A DNA stretch of 64,000 nucleotides from Stenopsyche tienmushanensis (lineage: Eukaryota > Arthropoda > Insecta > Trichoptera > Stenopsychidae), in contig WACJ01000528.1 of assembly GCA_008973525.1 (NCBI GenBank), positions 806,001-870,000 of the forward strand. The letters are read 5' to 3'. The notes under the pieces were generated by a model. That model was not told the origin of the DNA, did not search any database, and saw only the letters and a program-made list of their open reading frames with translations. The position numbers and the translations under genes were made by a program. Shown here piece by piece: positions 1-12,262 of the stretch (its first letter is position 1; each line of letters opens with the position of its first letter).

Positions 1-1170
1 CAAAGAACCCTTTTTTGCACAACGTACCCATAAGAAAGACAAAGAGTCCTTTTTCACCTCCTTCTCCCATTTCTCCTTTATAAGACAGGTACTTCTGTAG
101 ACTTTCTCCCCGAAGTATGTATGTTGTGAATGCCTATGCACTTGTGCAGTTGAAAAAAAGTGCGCGTATGATTGTTGGTCGTCATTTAGAAATAAATTTC
201 GTTCAGCCGCGCATGCATGCGACGAAATTAACGGCGAAAAAATTCAATTTTTAGTATGCCAATCGGACAAAGATAAATCGAGTATGGGTCGATTTTATAC
301 TCTTACGGACTGGTTCGATTTGAAAACCATGTAAGACAAACCTTTGAGTGGCATTCATGCTAGGACAGTTATAGAAAGGACTTGTAGCGTCTTCTGCCGG
401 TCCCGAGATATACACGTCGGCCATTTGAAGATGTGTTTTTGGTCCAGCCTAAAAATGTTGATAAAAAAGCACTTAGATTCTATTGTATACCTTTCTTGTG
501 TGTACACTCATATATGAAGATTGATAATAATAACTATGTTTTTATATTTAGCTTCAAAGCTACCTACATGTAACAAAATTAGATTTGAAAGATGAATCAG
601 TCCTCATATATAAATGTATGAGCAAAAAAATGCAAATCAATTTCATTTGCTTATTTCAAACCTGACAGTAAGAAAAAGTCTTTCAAATACTAAAAATAAA
701 TATGCAATATTTTTCGACGAAGTGCGCTTTAATGCAAAAAAAATGTCAGAATGAATATTAATTTAAATTTGAAAGTTTTTTCTTAGGTCGTTCGGCCCAG
801 AGCTCGCGGCTCTCCCTCCTCACACCAAACAAAGGCAAAATGAAAGCAGGGAAATTTCAAAAAATTTGTGAAGACACGAAAGGGTTGTCCTTTGAAAAGA
901 AAATCCCACCCCAGACTGAGACTATCATAAATGCTCACAGGAGAGGATGAAGTATTACTTGTTACGGGAGTAAGATGTGATTCGTCCTGGGGTTCTTTAA
1001 AATCCGCTTTAAAACGCAAACGTATTTCGAACATATAATGCAGTTTTACTTACTCTAAACAAAGTTGCGATGAAATAACATCGGTGCCAATATCCTGTCG
1101 TTCTAAAAATAATTAGATTGCCTTATTTTCGCAGACTTCATAAACTTCCTGAAACTAAAACGAATCTCGT
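1..1170. other. AT-rich non-coding stretch
   Basis: I see no gene, repeat or structured element here. The only longer minus-strand frame (783-1034, 83 codons) lies in slightly GC-richer DNA but matches no family I recognise and has no convincing splice border. Confidence 0.5.
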
Positions 1171-1176
1171 TATCCT

Positions 1177-1560
1177 TTGCATGTATACATCAAAACAAAA
1201 ACATCTATCGGTGCATTAACAATTAAAAAGATTCTATCGACGGAAATGAACAGCGTCGCTAAAGAATTTCCGGCTTTTTTACGGTTTTTTATTTATTTCA
1301 GGGGATGCTGGAAGGTGGTTGTACGTGTAAAGGGCAAGTTTTCAGAGGGACGTATTCACCACCTCCTCAAGCCACCAACCACGTGTCGACACGTACGTAT
1401 TGTGTCGCGTGAAACTTTCACTCTCGGCGTCTTTTGTCAAAGCTTTCACTTTCATCCTACTTCACTTTCATGTGTAATTTTCGATCTTCCCTCTTTTTTA
1501 ACCGGGAATCTGGAGGCGTCGACGCTTACCGATTTTACTTGCGCTTTCTTTAACAATTGA
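1177..1560 (+). other. unassigned 127-codon open frame, probably non-coding
   Basis: The frame is open from an ATG at 1177 to a TGA at 1558-1560, but the translation has no recognisable domain, and its first part is ordinary AT-rich sequence. The middle (about 1300-1500) is more GC-balanced and contains a perfect 14-bp palindrome at 1381-1394 (ACGTGTCGACACGT, with an E-box-like CACGTG-type core nearby) and three CTTTCACTTTC-like repeats at 1418-1475. This looks more like a regulatory block than a gene. A conserved exon cannot be excluded without comparison to a related genome. Confidence 0.15.
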
Positions 1561-1808
1561 CGACTTTAAATTAAGTCTCGCGTTTGCAATGATGTGCCAT
1601 AGACTCAACCAAACTAATTGAATACTTCCTTAAATCAATCTAAGATCATTTAATGAGATCTAAATGAACTATCGATAAAGTGAAAATATAATACTGTACA
1701 AACCAATATGCATAAATATATCATCAGATGACATTGCGATGTCATTATGAACCTGAAAGCTTGTGATAATCTTAGAATGTGATATGTATTTATTGAATGA
1801 CCTGTATG

Positions 1809-1860
1809 TAACGATTAAGCGGTTAGACTAGCAATTCAAATGTCATGGATTCCAGTCGAC
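1809..1860 (+). repeat. degenerate tRNA-derived (SINE-like) segment
   Basis: The segment carries an A-box-like stretch (GATTAAGCGGTTAGAC, 1813-1828) followed about 20 nt later by a B-box-like stretch (GGATTCCAGTC, 1848-1858) that matches GGTTCGAGTC with one insertion and one substitution. No seven-base acceptor stem can be formed, so this is not a functional tRNA. The order and spacing fit the head of an old tRNA-derived SINE. The tail is an AT-rich run with no clear poly(A). Confidence 0.3.
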
Positions 1861-4390
1861 TATATTTTTAAAACATATTTGCTATGAAAAACAATTTTAA
1901 AATTATTGGTAATGGTCCCATTAACAGGTTTACTAACGATTTTAAAACTATCATTTTATAGTGGTTATGTAGATTGAATTAGAAAACAAGCAAGCAATTA
2001 ATCAATTTGTCAAAAATTATGATTAAATGAATGCGTTCGAAAATTTAAAAAAATCTTATAGCAAAAAGACGATATTGATATTATAGCTGTTTGGATCAAT
2101 GCTGATTGAATAAGCGAATTACGATCGCACAAAAGTCAATCCATTAAAAATCCCTACTGGAAATATTACGATGACTAATTAAGCAAGTGTAAAGTCTGAA
2201 CAACTTCTTAATGAGACATCAAGGTCATAATTGCAACATCTGGAGTTTTAACATCTGAAGAATGTTTGCTTTGACATATCGCCTGGGTGTGATTAAATTT
2301 ATTATTAGATTCGGATGCCTTCAGACATAGTGAAGCAGTTTTTTAGCACTAAACGTGCGGATCAGATGACAAATTGATCCAAAATGTGTACGAAATGACT
2401 TCATATCATCGAGCGTTTTTTACTCTTCTTAGGGAACTACAGTTTTTGCATTGTATATTTTGAGAAGTTATTCATTTTGGCATTTAAGATGTTCAAATGC
2501 CATTGACCAAAACACGAGTATGTCATATCAGAATATATCATTCTTGGATCGTAAATTTGTTTGAAAAAAAAATGATTGTCCGCTCTTGGACGATATTTTG
2601 CGTGATCTTAATAAGCTTGCGTTTGATTTTCAATGAAGACTATATTGGATAATATCCTTTATGCTCTGTTAGAATACCCTTATATCACAAGTGGCTTATT
2701 TCACAAGTTTGAGCGAGTAAGTCGTGTACATGGCGCACATATCCAGCGTATAGTGTACTTCCGTGCCTTTATAAGATTAGAAGAACAGAGTAGATCAAAG
2801 TTTAGATACAAAGTATTTAATTACAGCGGTTGTTAAGGTGGCTTCTTCCAGCAGGATTGATGCTGTGCGTCCTATTGTCCTTAAGATTGTTTTAGTTGAA
2901 CGAGTTCGCGTCACGAACGTCGCCTACGTGGGAGGCATAGCCCAACAAAACTGAAATATGACGAGGATATTTTTAAATGGCACGCTCTGATCGTCCGTAT
3001 AGTATTTCATCCCGGAAAAAAATGGGGAAGAAATTGAAAAAAATATAAGTACTTTAATTCGACCTGGAGCACATTGACTTTGCACTGTGACAATGAAAAG
3101 GAGAGGCTAGAATATCGTGAGGAAGTATCCATATCAATGCCACTGGAGTACTTCAAGATTAAGAAAGGATTTGGTTTAAACCAGTTTATTATATGAGCTT
3201 TGTTATTGCAGACGTTTCAAACATGTCTTTTTTAGTATATTCAACAGCAGATCTATGCATTTTATCACTAATAGATGTATTCGAGCCACAGTTTGATTTT
3301 TACTAATTTATACTAATTTACCAACACCAGAAAATTACATTCCAAATTAGTATTTGATACACTGGCTTGTTGAAGAGTGAGATATTTTCTAAAATTATTC
3401 ATTTTTTTATCAAAATTCTCTTAAACCTTTGCGAAATTTATAAGATTAAGAGATCTTAGCTGAAGTACTTGATACCAGTAGAACAGCACAATAATTATTG
3501 CAAATTGATCTAATCGCCTTGAGTATTTATCCCAATTAGTGTAATACTAAATTGAGATTATTAATATAATGCACTTAAAATTAACATATATTATATTGTG
3601 TTTAAATGTAATACAATACTATTGGAAAGATACTCAATAAATACGTTTAATGTCTATTAAAGAGGCAATGATTTTATACTATTTATAAATACATTCATAA
3701 TAGGATACAGAATGTTGATGATGATTTATCATTATAACCTAAAAGACAAAATGGCCCATCTTACTATGGCTTATTTAATAAAATAGCTTATATTTATTAA
3801 AAAGTATATATTATTAAAGACAATTTAACTACATCGAGATAATTAAATGCGATAGTTGAAGATGCCTGTGTTTACGTCCTGAGACAATACTTGAGAAACC
3901 GCAAGGTCTTTGTCTTTTTAGACACATTGTCTCCCACAGGAAGGGAAATAATCTCTGTTTTTGTTGCTCCACGCGTAACTTTCACACGTGAACTTCATTA
4001 CATTTTTAATATTATTTTTCTACGTTAATAAAATTGCATTATAATTATACGATTGAAGGGATGAATCCATCAAGTATTTTTATTTTTTATATAACATTGA
4101 ATTATCAGTATGCGAACCTGTTAAAATTAAGTCTTTCGACTGAATAAAGCAAAAAAAAACGATGCGAATCAATTCATTTGACATTTTTCTAATTGACATT
4201 TTTGGAACATGTTGTAGCTTAGATCTTGAAAAAAATAAATACAGAACTTGTCAAAAAATGTATGTAAATATAAACAAGAATAAGATTGTAAATCAAGGTA
4301 TCTCCATTGGTGTATTTCGAGGATACCTCTGAGAATTTAAATTTAGAAGACAAAGAAGTTTTAATTTGACCATTGCGGGAGCCTCAATAG
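1861..4390. other. AT-rich non-coding stretch
   Basis: There is no gene I can support. Small items only: a short perfect hairpin at 2478-2502 (TGGCATTT / AAATGCCA around a 9-nt loop), an exact tandem 10-mer (TACTAATTTA twice, 3301-3320), and a 7-bp inverted pair AGGTATC/GATACCT near 4297-4327. Confidence 0.45.
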
Positions 4391-4398
4391 TCTTAACA

Positions 4399-4406
4399 TA
4401 TAAAAG
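4399..4406 (+). promoter_or_regulatory. TATA-box-like element TATAAAAG
   Basis: This canonical TATA octamer sits about 25-30 bp upstream of a locally GC-richer segment that ends in a good 5' splice site at 4484 (ATT|GTAAGT). Such octamers are common by chance in AT-rich DNA. It earns a mention only because it is followed in order by a donor, an acceptor, an ATG and a second donor. No initiator motif was found at exactly +1. Confidence 0.25.
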
Positions 4407-4570
4407 CCGGTCCAGGATCAATGTCTGTTATTGTTGTGCCACAACTCGCGAAGACGATCGTTTGAAGAAGTTCTGTAAAAATTGTAAGTCTAAATTTCAT
4501 TACATTTTATTCGACATTTTTTTATGAACACATACGTAACTAATTAATACGATTGCCCTTCGTGATCTAG

Positions 4571-4786
4571 CAGTGAGCTCCACGGTCAAGTGACTTCCAT
4601 GGTGGTGAAGCCCAGAGGAAGCGGATGTGATGAAGATGAGAGGACGGGAGCGGCGCGTGTCCATCACCCTTGCTTCCTTCCTCCGTTTCTCGGTTTGGAA
4701 AGTTGTGGTTCGCCAGATTCGAGGAGATATACTCCATTGGTGAGGGTGGACGATGGGAAAGGTTGGTCGGATAATAACCTTGCGAG
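4571..4786 (+). CDS. candidate first coding exon (5' part of an unknown gene)
   Basis: The segment is bounded by splice-like signals. An acceptor ends GATCTAGCAG at 4573 (or TAG at 4570), and a near-perfect donor lies at 4787 (GAG|GTAAGT). Inside, an ATG in good context (CCATGG, 4599) opens 62-63 codons that run without a stop exactly into the donor. An upstream leader exon ending at 4483 would leave an intron of about 90 nt, a normal insect size. The segment is far GC-richer than its surroundings. The product is not recognised: it has an acidic patch (CDEDERTG) followed by a P/L/S-rich part. The opposite strand is also open here but lacks comparable splice borders. I infer a partial gene or a lncRNA exon, and I cannot place downstream exons. 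Confidence 0.3.
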
Positions 4787-4799
4787 GTAAGTACCTTTT

Positions 4800-6290
4800 C
4801 ATTCATTCATATTAGATGACACGGTCACATTAGAGTAACCAGGAAGGGTAAGCAAAAAAAGCTTAAAAAATGAATTACTACCTACAAAAAGTTAGATAAT
4901 TTATATTTAAATCTTAAATTAATAAAACATATTTTGCATATATAATAATAATGCATGATTTTGTAATATATAAGGGTTTTTGATTAGGTAAAATCAATCA
5001 TATTTTTATAAAATGCATATGGCTAAAAGAAAATTGATATAATAGTGTCTATAACCATTCTCCATAATTCATCAAGTCATCCAAACTCTCTCACGATGTA
5101 GAAAGACTTCCCACACTTCTGTCCATTGTTCGCCTTCTTCCTTCCTTCCCCGTATTATATATCGACATTACACACCATGCTTCACACAAAACATTAATAC
5201 GTACTTAATGGTTAGAAAATGATCTGAAGGTATATGGGCAGACTACTAGGACTTCCATTTATTCAGAATTGAAGACAATACTTTCTGTATGAGCGCCCTG
5301 CATACAGCGAAGGGAAGTTCCCACGTAATAAGGGACGCGACGGATACATTACCGAAAAATTAAGGGAGAGACGAAGACACGATAAATTAATTTCAAATTT
5401 ATTTTGCAATAAGCCAAAAAGAACAACTTATATCAATCCGAAGACATAATATACTTCCGCTTATAATAGTTCAATTATAAAACTTCCGTCTTTGATGTGA
5501 CTGGTGATATAGTTGCACGCCATAGTGCATTCGGTTTCTTTCAAAATAATTGCCAATACTACGACTGATTCTCAATCTTTCATCAAATTTATTTACAAAT
5601 TTAAAAATGCTCCGGATGTGCACTCAGGAGTTGCATAAATAGTGATCATTTTCGCGTCGCACAGCTTGAGAATCGCCATCCAAGATCAGACACGCCATAT
5701 CTCGTCGTATTAAATGATCCCTCCGTTATTATAAAACTTAAACTGCACTAAATTCACCCGACATTTTCATTGCCATATATCGAATGAATACATGCAAACA
5801 CAATACCTCCGCGCCCTAAATATGATGGTGTGCAATTTTATGCATTATAACAGCAGAAATAGGAAAAAAAGGGTAGCACATGTTGTCTATTCGGTGTTTT
5901 TTTTTTTGGTTGAACCGGAACTAAATTTGAAGACGCATCGTCATCGTCTTCCAATTTAAGCGATTTAACGCACGATGGGTTGAATTTTTAATTCTATATC
6001 GCCAATAAAACTAATACGAGTTCAAAGTGTAATTTGTCGTAAATTTTCTATCTGATAAAATTGACAATACATATAAAATACGCCTTTGCAAATATGAATA
6101 TTTTTACATGGACGTTTAACAAAATGTATTGATAAAATCGATTCACGGCCAAATATAAATGATGATGTTGCAAAAACTAAATTTTAATTTTATTTGAAAT
6201 AAGTGGGAGTAGCGATACATTCGTTAAGTTTGCATTCTTCATTGGCCATATGCAATGAGTAAGCATTAAATAGTCGATCGATGAAACGTT
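4800..6290. other. AT-rich non-coding stretch
   Basis: No gene was seen. A pyrimidine-rich run (5118-5155) and moderately balanced DNA around 5290-5350 and 5640-5720 are the only departures from the AT-rich background. Confidence 0.45.
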
Positions 6291-6294
6291 CACT

Positions 6295-6422
6295 CTAAGA
6301 CACGGTCGTATTAACCACATAGGGGAGCATTGTTGAAGTTTTCTTGAGAAGTCCATTGTATCCGGGAGGAGTCTTCTGAGGAGTGTCGAAAGTAGCTTTT
6401 TTGTCATCCTCCTCGGAAAGGT
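6295..6422 (-). CDS. candidate terminal coding exon (unknown protein)
   Basis: Read on the minus strand, a splice acceptor with a short pyrimidine tract (ACTTCCGCCATTAG) is followed by an in-frame stretch of about 42 codons ending in TAG at 6295-6297. The translation is protein-like, with an acidic start (LSEEDDKKATFDTPQKTP) and a small polar end. Codon choice is more balanced than the flanking AT-rich DNA. The region's longer open frame is in another phase and looks less coding-like. I do not recognise the protein and see no upstream exon with a matching donor close by. It could be a real last exon, a pseudogene remnant or chance. Confidence 0.25.
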
Positions 6423-6429
6423 CTAATGG

Positions 6430-7130
6430 CGGAAGTGATGCAACGTTTTAATTCCATTAAAATGTCCCGATTCGCTCGATCTGTTTGTTCGGCAGGAACG
6501 TTTTAAATGAGTTGCATCCATCGGTCATAATCGCCATATACGAACCGGTCTAATGACGTTTATATTAGGTTATGGGGATGCGAACGCTATGTGGGGTAGG
6601 ACGAAACGTATGGGCTTACGTAAATATGGACGTATGCTTTTATCTGCAGACAGATATTGCATAAAACTGCAGAGGAATTCACATAGACAGAGACCTGAGC
6701 CCGTGAAGAGGATATATTAGCTGCTAAGCATGCCTTAATATGGAACCGAAACGAGAAAAGGTCATGGTTGACTGTTTTAATTGCTATTCTATAAGCGAAA
6801 AAATCAACCCTTAGCGTACTTTTTTCGAATGAAATGATGTCTATCATTTTTTTATCAGTATTTAATTATGATCATCAATATCAAGATTCATAAATGATCA
6901 ACCATAACTTTAGAATTTTTGCGATGAAATAAATCTTAGCTATGATAATTTTATTTATGTATTGGGGCTTGAAAAAATATGGAAGGGAAGTATTAATTTC
7001 GCTCGTTTGAACTATACATTCGTGGAGCTGCACTGGATCAGATCTGACCAGCGCTTGAAACATTTGCTCATGCTTATACAGCTGTAATGAAAGTACCGAC
7101 CTGCCTATAACGAAGGTATATATTAACGAA
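6430..7130. other. AT-rich non-coding stretch
   Basis: I see nothing supportable. Minus-strand frames at 6587-6847 and 6881-7186 are short, of ordinary AT-rich composition, and contain no recognisable motif. Confidence 0.45.
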
Positions 7131-7134
7131 TAAA

Positions 7135-7560
7135 GTGAACGGACGAACGTCCAAGCCTCCCAACTCCTTCTCCCGCCCCGACTCAAACCCTTTCCCCATT
7201 CAGCTTTGGACGGCCACCTTCCTCACACTTTCTTCCTGTTTCATCCAGCCGAACAGTCTCCCGCTCGAATCCCAGCTTATCATGTATTCTGACGATGACT
7301 TTGTTGTATCTATACTTTCGTCCGTGATTGAAAATCATCCCCAATTTCGACTCGATCTCATATTAAAACAACGCATTCGCGACCCAGCAAATCTGAAATT
7401 AACTTTAATATCCAAAATCATAAATGCACATGCAAATTGCAATTTGAAACGAGCTCTTTTATGCTTGCTTGGCAGCGACAAAACAAAATTCGTTACGCAG
7501 TCAGAGCCGTTTATATTGAATCAGCCAATTTTTCATCACACGAAAGTACGACGATTTTAA
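7135..7560 (+). other. longest open frame of the window (141 codons), coding status doubtful
   Basis: This is the longest stop-free frame with an ATG in the window. Its first third (7135-7290) is pyrimidine- and C-rich and gives a P/S-rich translation. The remainder is AT-rich and gives an I/L/N-rich translation without a recognisable domain. There is no signal peptide and no good splice border at either end. At this length in 64 kb of six-frame sequence, chance is a sufficient explanation. Confidence 0.15.
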
Positions 7561-10500
7561 AAGTTTTACTTTCGAGTACGAAAAAAAATAAATTCATATA
7601 TGAAGCTGGTAATTTTTTCCTATGCTGAAAAGTTAAAAAGTCGGTTCATTAAATGTTACGGAACAAAGAAATAAAAAGGCCTCCTACCCCAATAAAGTTT
7701 CAGGCCTTTCACAGAATGAACTGCAAACTATGCCTACGAGAAGTGCGCGGCTACTACCACGAATATGATCAAACCCTTAATATCGTACATACAAAACCGT
7801 TCACATGTATACAAGTAAGACGAAAAAAATCTTAAATTTAAATAAAATATTTATATGATATAAAATCATTGCATACAGCGTTGAGTTTCAATGTAATTCG
7901 CATGATCCGCATTGTATTTGTGATAGCAAATATTTCATATATGTTGGAATTATATTGCGATCTTAGAAATTTTCTTAAAATATCAATATAAATGCTATTG
8001 ATTTGTTTGAGATTTGATGCTAAAAATTCATCGCTTATGTCATAAATAATCTAATTATAATTCTGCTACTGTAAAATTGAAGTATGTGGCAATTCCGTTT
8101 ATTACATACCTAGAAAACAGTCTACTTCATCAGCTTTACTCGACGGTTACTATACGCTACAGTATAATAAATTCGCATATTAATTGAATGTATTTCAATG
8201 CGTTGTTTGATTAGAGCAGCAAAATCGGCTTTGGCATAACGTAATAATCACACATCTCTCCGAGGGCATTTCTATTCATCTTCACTCCCATTTTTGTTCT
8301 AAAAAAGAGTGCCAAAATTTCAATTTTCATTAATGTGTTAGCCAATTAGTGGCAGCGGTAATCGGCAACACTGTGGGACAAAGGGACGTCGGCTTAAAAA
8401 ATTCATCCCAAAAACACTCCCGTATTTCCCATCGCACTTTTCGCGCATAAAAAGCTTCGGTCTGCATATGCGATACTACAAATGCATTATAGCATCGCGT
8501 CCGGCAATGGACAGGGTGGATCTAGTGCGAAATTTCAGACGTTGAAATATTCACATGTTTAAAATGTGAATTTTTGGGGGGAAGTGCCGCCAAGTGCGGA
8601 CAGTGTCCGATGAAAAAGTGAAGTTGGCCAATGCGAAATTCATGAAGCATCGGCCCCGGGTTGCGACCCCACGCGATAACTTTTGCGATGTTCCGCCAAA
8701 AGCAGTGTGGAATTGGGAGTGTGGTCGGGGGCGGTTTGGGGTGGTTTGGGAGTACGCACTGAGCCGGGGGGTGGCGGTGCTGCCTGGGACGGTGCGGGAA
8801 CATTAATCAGTGGATGCGTGAAAAAAGGGTTTACACTTTTTTTTGTTTCAAATTAACTCCCGTAATCTCATTGAAATGTCGTTAGCGTTATGAGTTTGTA
8901 AAAGTCAATTTTAACACATTACAAAAATTCTGGAAGAACGACTTTTGGACATAATCATCTTTTAAAAATAGCATTAAAATTACAACAAAAAATGTTGTTT
9001 TTTTTTTTTCATCTTAAATACTGCCATATAACGTAAAGCAATCAAATTAAATTGTGCTCGTATTCTGTCGACATAATATTTTTGGAATAAAAATATGCTT
9101 GGAACAATGAAAGCCGATTTTTAATAATACTGATTCTGTTTATTTTGAGACTTCCGATTCACAAAGTTTTTAAAAAAGCTTGAATTTTAATCAAATAATA
9201 AAGTATTTGCTTTAATTGAATGGGTGTACTGCCTAGGGAGGTTTTGGGTACATTTGCAACCCCTCAACTAGACTCGTCTGTCTGCCGGTCTGCCAATACT
9301 AGATAGAGTCCTGTCTATAGCTATATCGGAATTACGAGAGCTGACCACAGCGAAAAAAAAACGTCTATTGAGTATAAGGGCTACATATCGAAGTAAAATC
9401 AACAACTATTATAAACTCAAATCCACATTTTTTCGTAATTATCCCTCATCATAACAAAAAAAATAGGAAGACCCATTGAAATTACAGCGCGTTGATGGCA
9501 CGAAGGAATATATCGACGAATCCGCAAAACTACCATTAAATAATAATCATAAAAAAGATGTAGAAGAAAATTTATAGTTTTACCTTTCTTCTTTCCGGTA
9601 TTAGTCATTTAAGCGTAATTGTTTCACAGAATATTCTGTAACAAAACAAAATTAGGAAATTAGAATTTATTCTCAAACAATATGAAAAGATCTAAGCATA
9701 TTTATAATGTTGATCCATTATAAAATTCGAATAACATCGATACACCTTGAATTTGGGGCATACGATGTAAAGCTATTTTGTAATGCTTTGCAGCTTGCGC
9801 CTTGTGCAAAATCCTTAAGGGATGATAAACCTTTTGACTAGCCGCTTAGCACAGAATTGTAACTACTTTAAAATGTCCATGGCTTAATTTTTTGCATAGT
9901 ACAGAGAAATCATTAAGTAAATTAATTGTATAGAATTATTTAAATTAAGATCAAATGCATATTTTTCTTCTTCTTATGATTCCATATCCGCAAACGGATT
10001 TAGGTGATCTTCATAGGATACTTTTCTAGAGAATTTTTATGTGGTGGTCTTCCGTTTGCTTCCCATGCGTATTAAAGTTTTTTGATATCCAGGAAATCAG
10101 AATAAGCCAGGATGGAGATGATCAATCAAAAAAATTATATTTCCAATTTATCAAATTTATTGGAATAAATTTGAACCTTTATAATAAAATTCATATCATG
10201 TTAGTATTTGCAATTGCATGAATATAATTGGTAATTACATTTCATCCTTGGAGCTTATTCAATTCAATGCTAAACGCTGTCGATTAATAACTCAATTTTA
10301 TATGCTCAAATCTGTCCATTATTTATTTGATTGGCGATCATGATTGCTTAAAAGATCATTCAATTGATTAAAAAATACATTACATTTTGTCTTTAAAGAG
10401 ATCATAATTTGTTTGAAATAGTTGTGGATCTCTGTTAATAATATTTTCATATTGAAGATTTTGAGTGGATCGATCAAAGAAAACATCGGGAGCATTCTGC

Positions 10501-11771
10501 AGGATGCAAAATTGAAATCAATAGATATTTTGCAAGATGTTTCCAAGAAGCAAAATAAAGTATAACAATCAAAAGGATACAGATCCTCAGGTAAAAGGAT
10601 TGCTACCGCGTATGAAGAAGCACTTACAAAACAAACACGCGGCTCTTTCATTTTCATACTTAAAGATCAAGCAAATCTGACCAAAAAAAAAAAAAACGTT
10701 TTTTGACATAGGGACATTTGGCAAAATCGGGATTTCATCGACGTCGGCGAAGAAAAATGTTTCCTTTTCTTTGTGCGAATGTTTTATTGCTGATACGTCT
10801 ACCACCTGGATTTATTTCAAGTGCGGCCAATCATTGTAACTAATTATTATAAAGTTGTGAATGATCCCACATGCCCGCACGTTTGAGTTGTAGGAAGTGG
10901 TATTTGTAGAAGAATCAATAATCTGTTTGCACGAATTTGTCTTCCATTGTGGATCAATAGAGCAGATCTTGGATATGGGCATTCAGACATGGGGAGAAAA
11001 GGAAACAATCGTTTTTGTCGTAACAACTTGAAAGGTTTCCGTAACACTTAAGCACCCTAATTAAATCAATATTATCTACAGATTGTTCAAAATGTCTCGT
11101 ATAATTCAAATCGTATTAACAGAATAAGCCTGCATTTTATAGAGGATGGATGAGAATAATATAGAATGAATAGAATAATATGCTAAGGGAAGAAAAATCG
11201 TTTTTATTTTTCGTCCAGTCCAAAATAAATGTGGTATGAATTTAATGATGCTGTTAGATTTTAAACACGGTATTGTGCCCTTATACTCCACATTTAACTG
11301 CCTCTTACTCACCACTTATAAGACCATATAGCAGGCTGTATGATTTCTTAAATAGCTGCATACATTGTTATAAGCCGGGCAACAAAACAACATGTATTAC
11401 CATCGAACTGTTAAAAATCTTCCCCTTCGAAAGAATGGAGCAACCACTTGGTGAATTCCTCAAGAACCCGCATAGTCTCGCCCTTACCGGCAATGTTTCC
11501 CGAATTGTCTGCATTTAATTAAAACCCTTTCGTTAAACGAATTTATGAAGCTTAAAATTAAAATAAATAGTGTTGGGATTTGTAGTTCGCGGTTCGGAAG
11601 GCACTGAGCTTTCAACACCTTGAAGTTGTTAACATGCTTCCTAGCATAACGGCGAATAAATACTTTAAGAATGGCTTTCTTTAAGGCCGCATACCGGAAG
11701 GAAGTACTTTACTAACGACCTTGCGTGCATAAAAAAACTTATAAAATTCTTTGAAAGGGAAGGATACCTTC
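7561..11771. other. non-coding stretch with one GC-richer block
   Basis: Mostly AT-rich and empty. The exception is about 8380-8830, where composition becomes balanced to GC-rich and both strands stay open (8594-8806 plus, 8522-8803 minus). It includes a perfect hairpin TTCACAT/ATGTGAA at 8550-8570 and a G-rich run at 8720-8770. The translations are low in complexity and not recognisable, so a regulatory element is as likely as an exon. A balanced patch at 9225-9330 has no assignable feature. Minus-strand frames at 10319-10805 include an encoded poly-Phe run from a homopolymer and are not supported. Confidence 0.4.
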
Positions 11772-11775
11772 TTAA

Positions 11776-12262
11776 CACACTTTAGTTGGGACATGTTTTT
11801 TCCGATAAACACTTTTATGCTAGATGGTTTTATGTATGATACATACAGCTTTGTTATTATAATATAAGAGCATACAAATTTTTAAGAAGACAAATAAGTT
11901 TACACAAAAAATATATAGCATTAATAATTAATAATATATATATATATTGTAAATAGCTTAAAAATAGGAAACGTTTGCTTTCTTCCTGGCATGTAATTTT
12001 AAAGGAATTTAACACAATAGTTTTGAAGTTATATCGATTTTTACATAAGAGTATATTGCTGTGCTTGACTTGACTTGAGGTGGCTTTTAGCAATCCCCTT
12101 TATGAGACTATTGCCAACTATTTTTACATAGTTTTTCATAGCTACTATAGGTTTGAACTCACAAGAATGGAGTTATTAGTTCGATTGCTTAACCGTAGTT
12201 CTACCTACAGGTCTTTTTTTATTGTACACGGTTCGAGCGCGTAAGCTCCCGACTAAAGTGTG
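11776..12262. mobile_element. TTAA-flanked MITE (piggyBac-type), family 1
   Basis: A 487-bp segment is bounded on both sides by TTAA (11772-11775 and 12263-12266). Its ends form a terminal inverted repeat, CACACTTTAGTTGGGA on the left and CACACTTTAGTCGGGA on the right (15 of 16 identical). Duplicated TTAA plus short terminal repeats starting with C is the hallmark of piggyBac-superfamily insertions. The interior has no transposase frame, so it would be a non-autonomous element mobilised in trans. A tRNA-like segment lies inside it on the minus strand. Confidence 0.65.
12140..12208 (-). repeat. degenerate tRNA-derived segment inside the MITE
   Basis: On the minus strand a D-arm-like A box (ACTACGGTTAAGCA) is followed by a central part and then a B-box-like GAGTTCAAACC, at normal tRNA spacing. 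The pattern resembles a decayed tRNA with a GGTTAAG-type D loop. Acceptor pairing is poor, so it is a relic, either a SINE head or a captured tRNA. Confidence 0.35.

Noticed and set aside
1381..1394. Perfect 14-bp palindrome ACGTGTCGACACGT
   Set aside because: A few perfect 14-bp palindromes are expected by chance in 64 kb; noted in the feature entry but not claimed as functional.
10319..10805. Minus-strand frames with a donor-like TTTT|GTAAGT
   Set aside because: One frame encodes a poly-Phe run from a homopolymer T tract; no acceptor or domain supports either frame.
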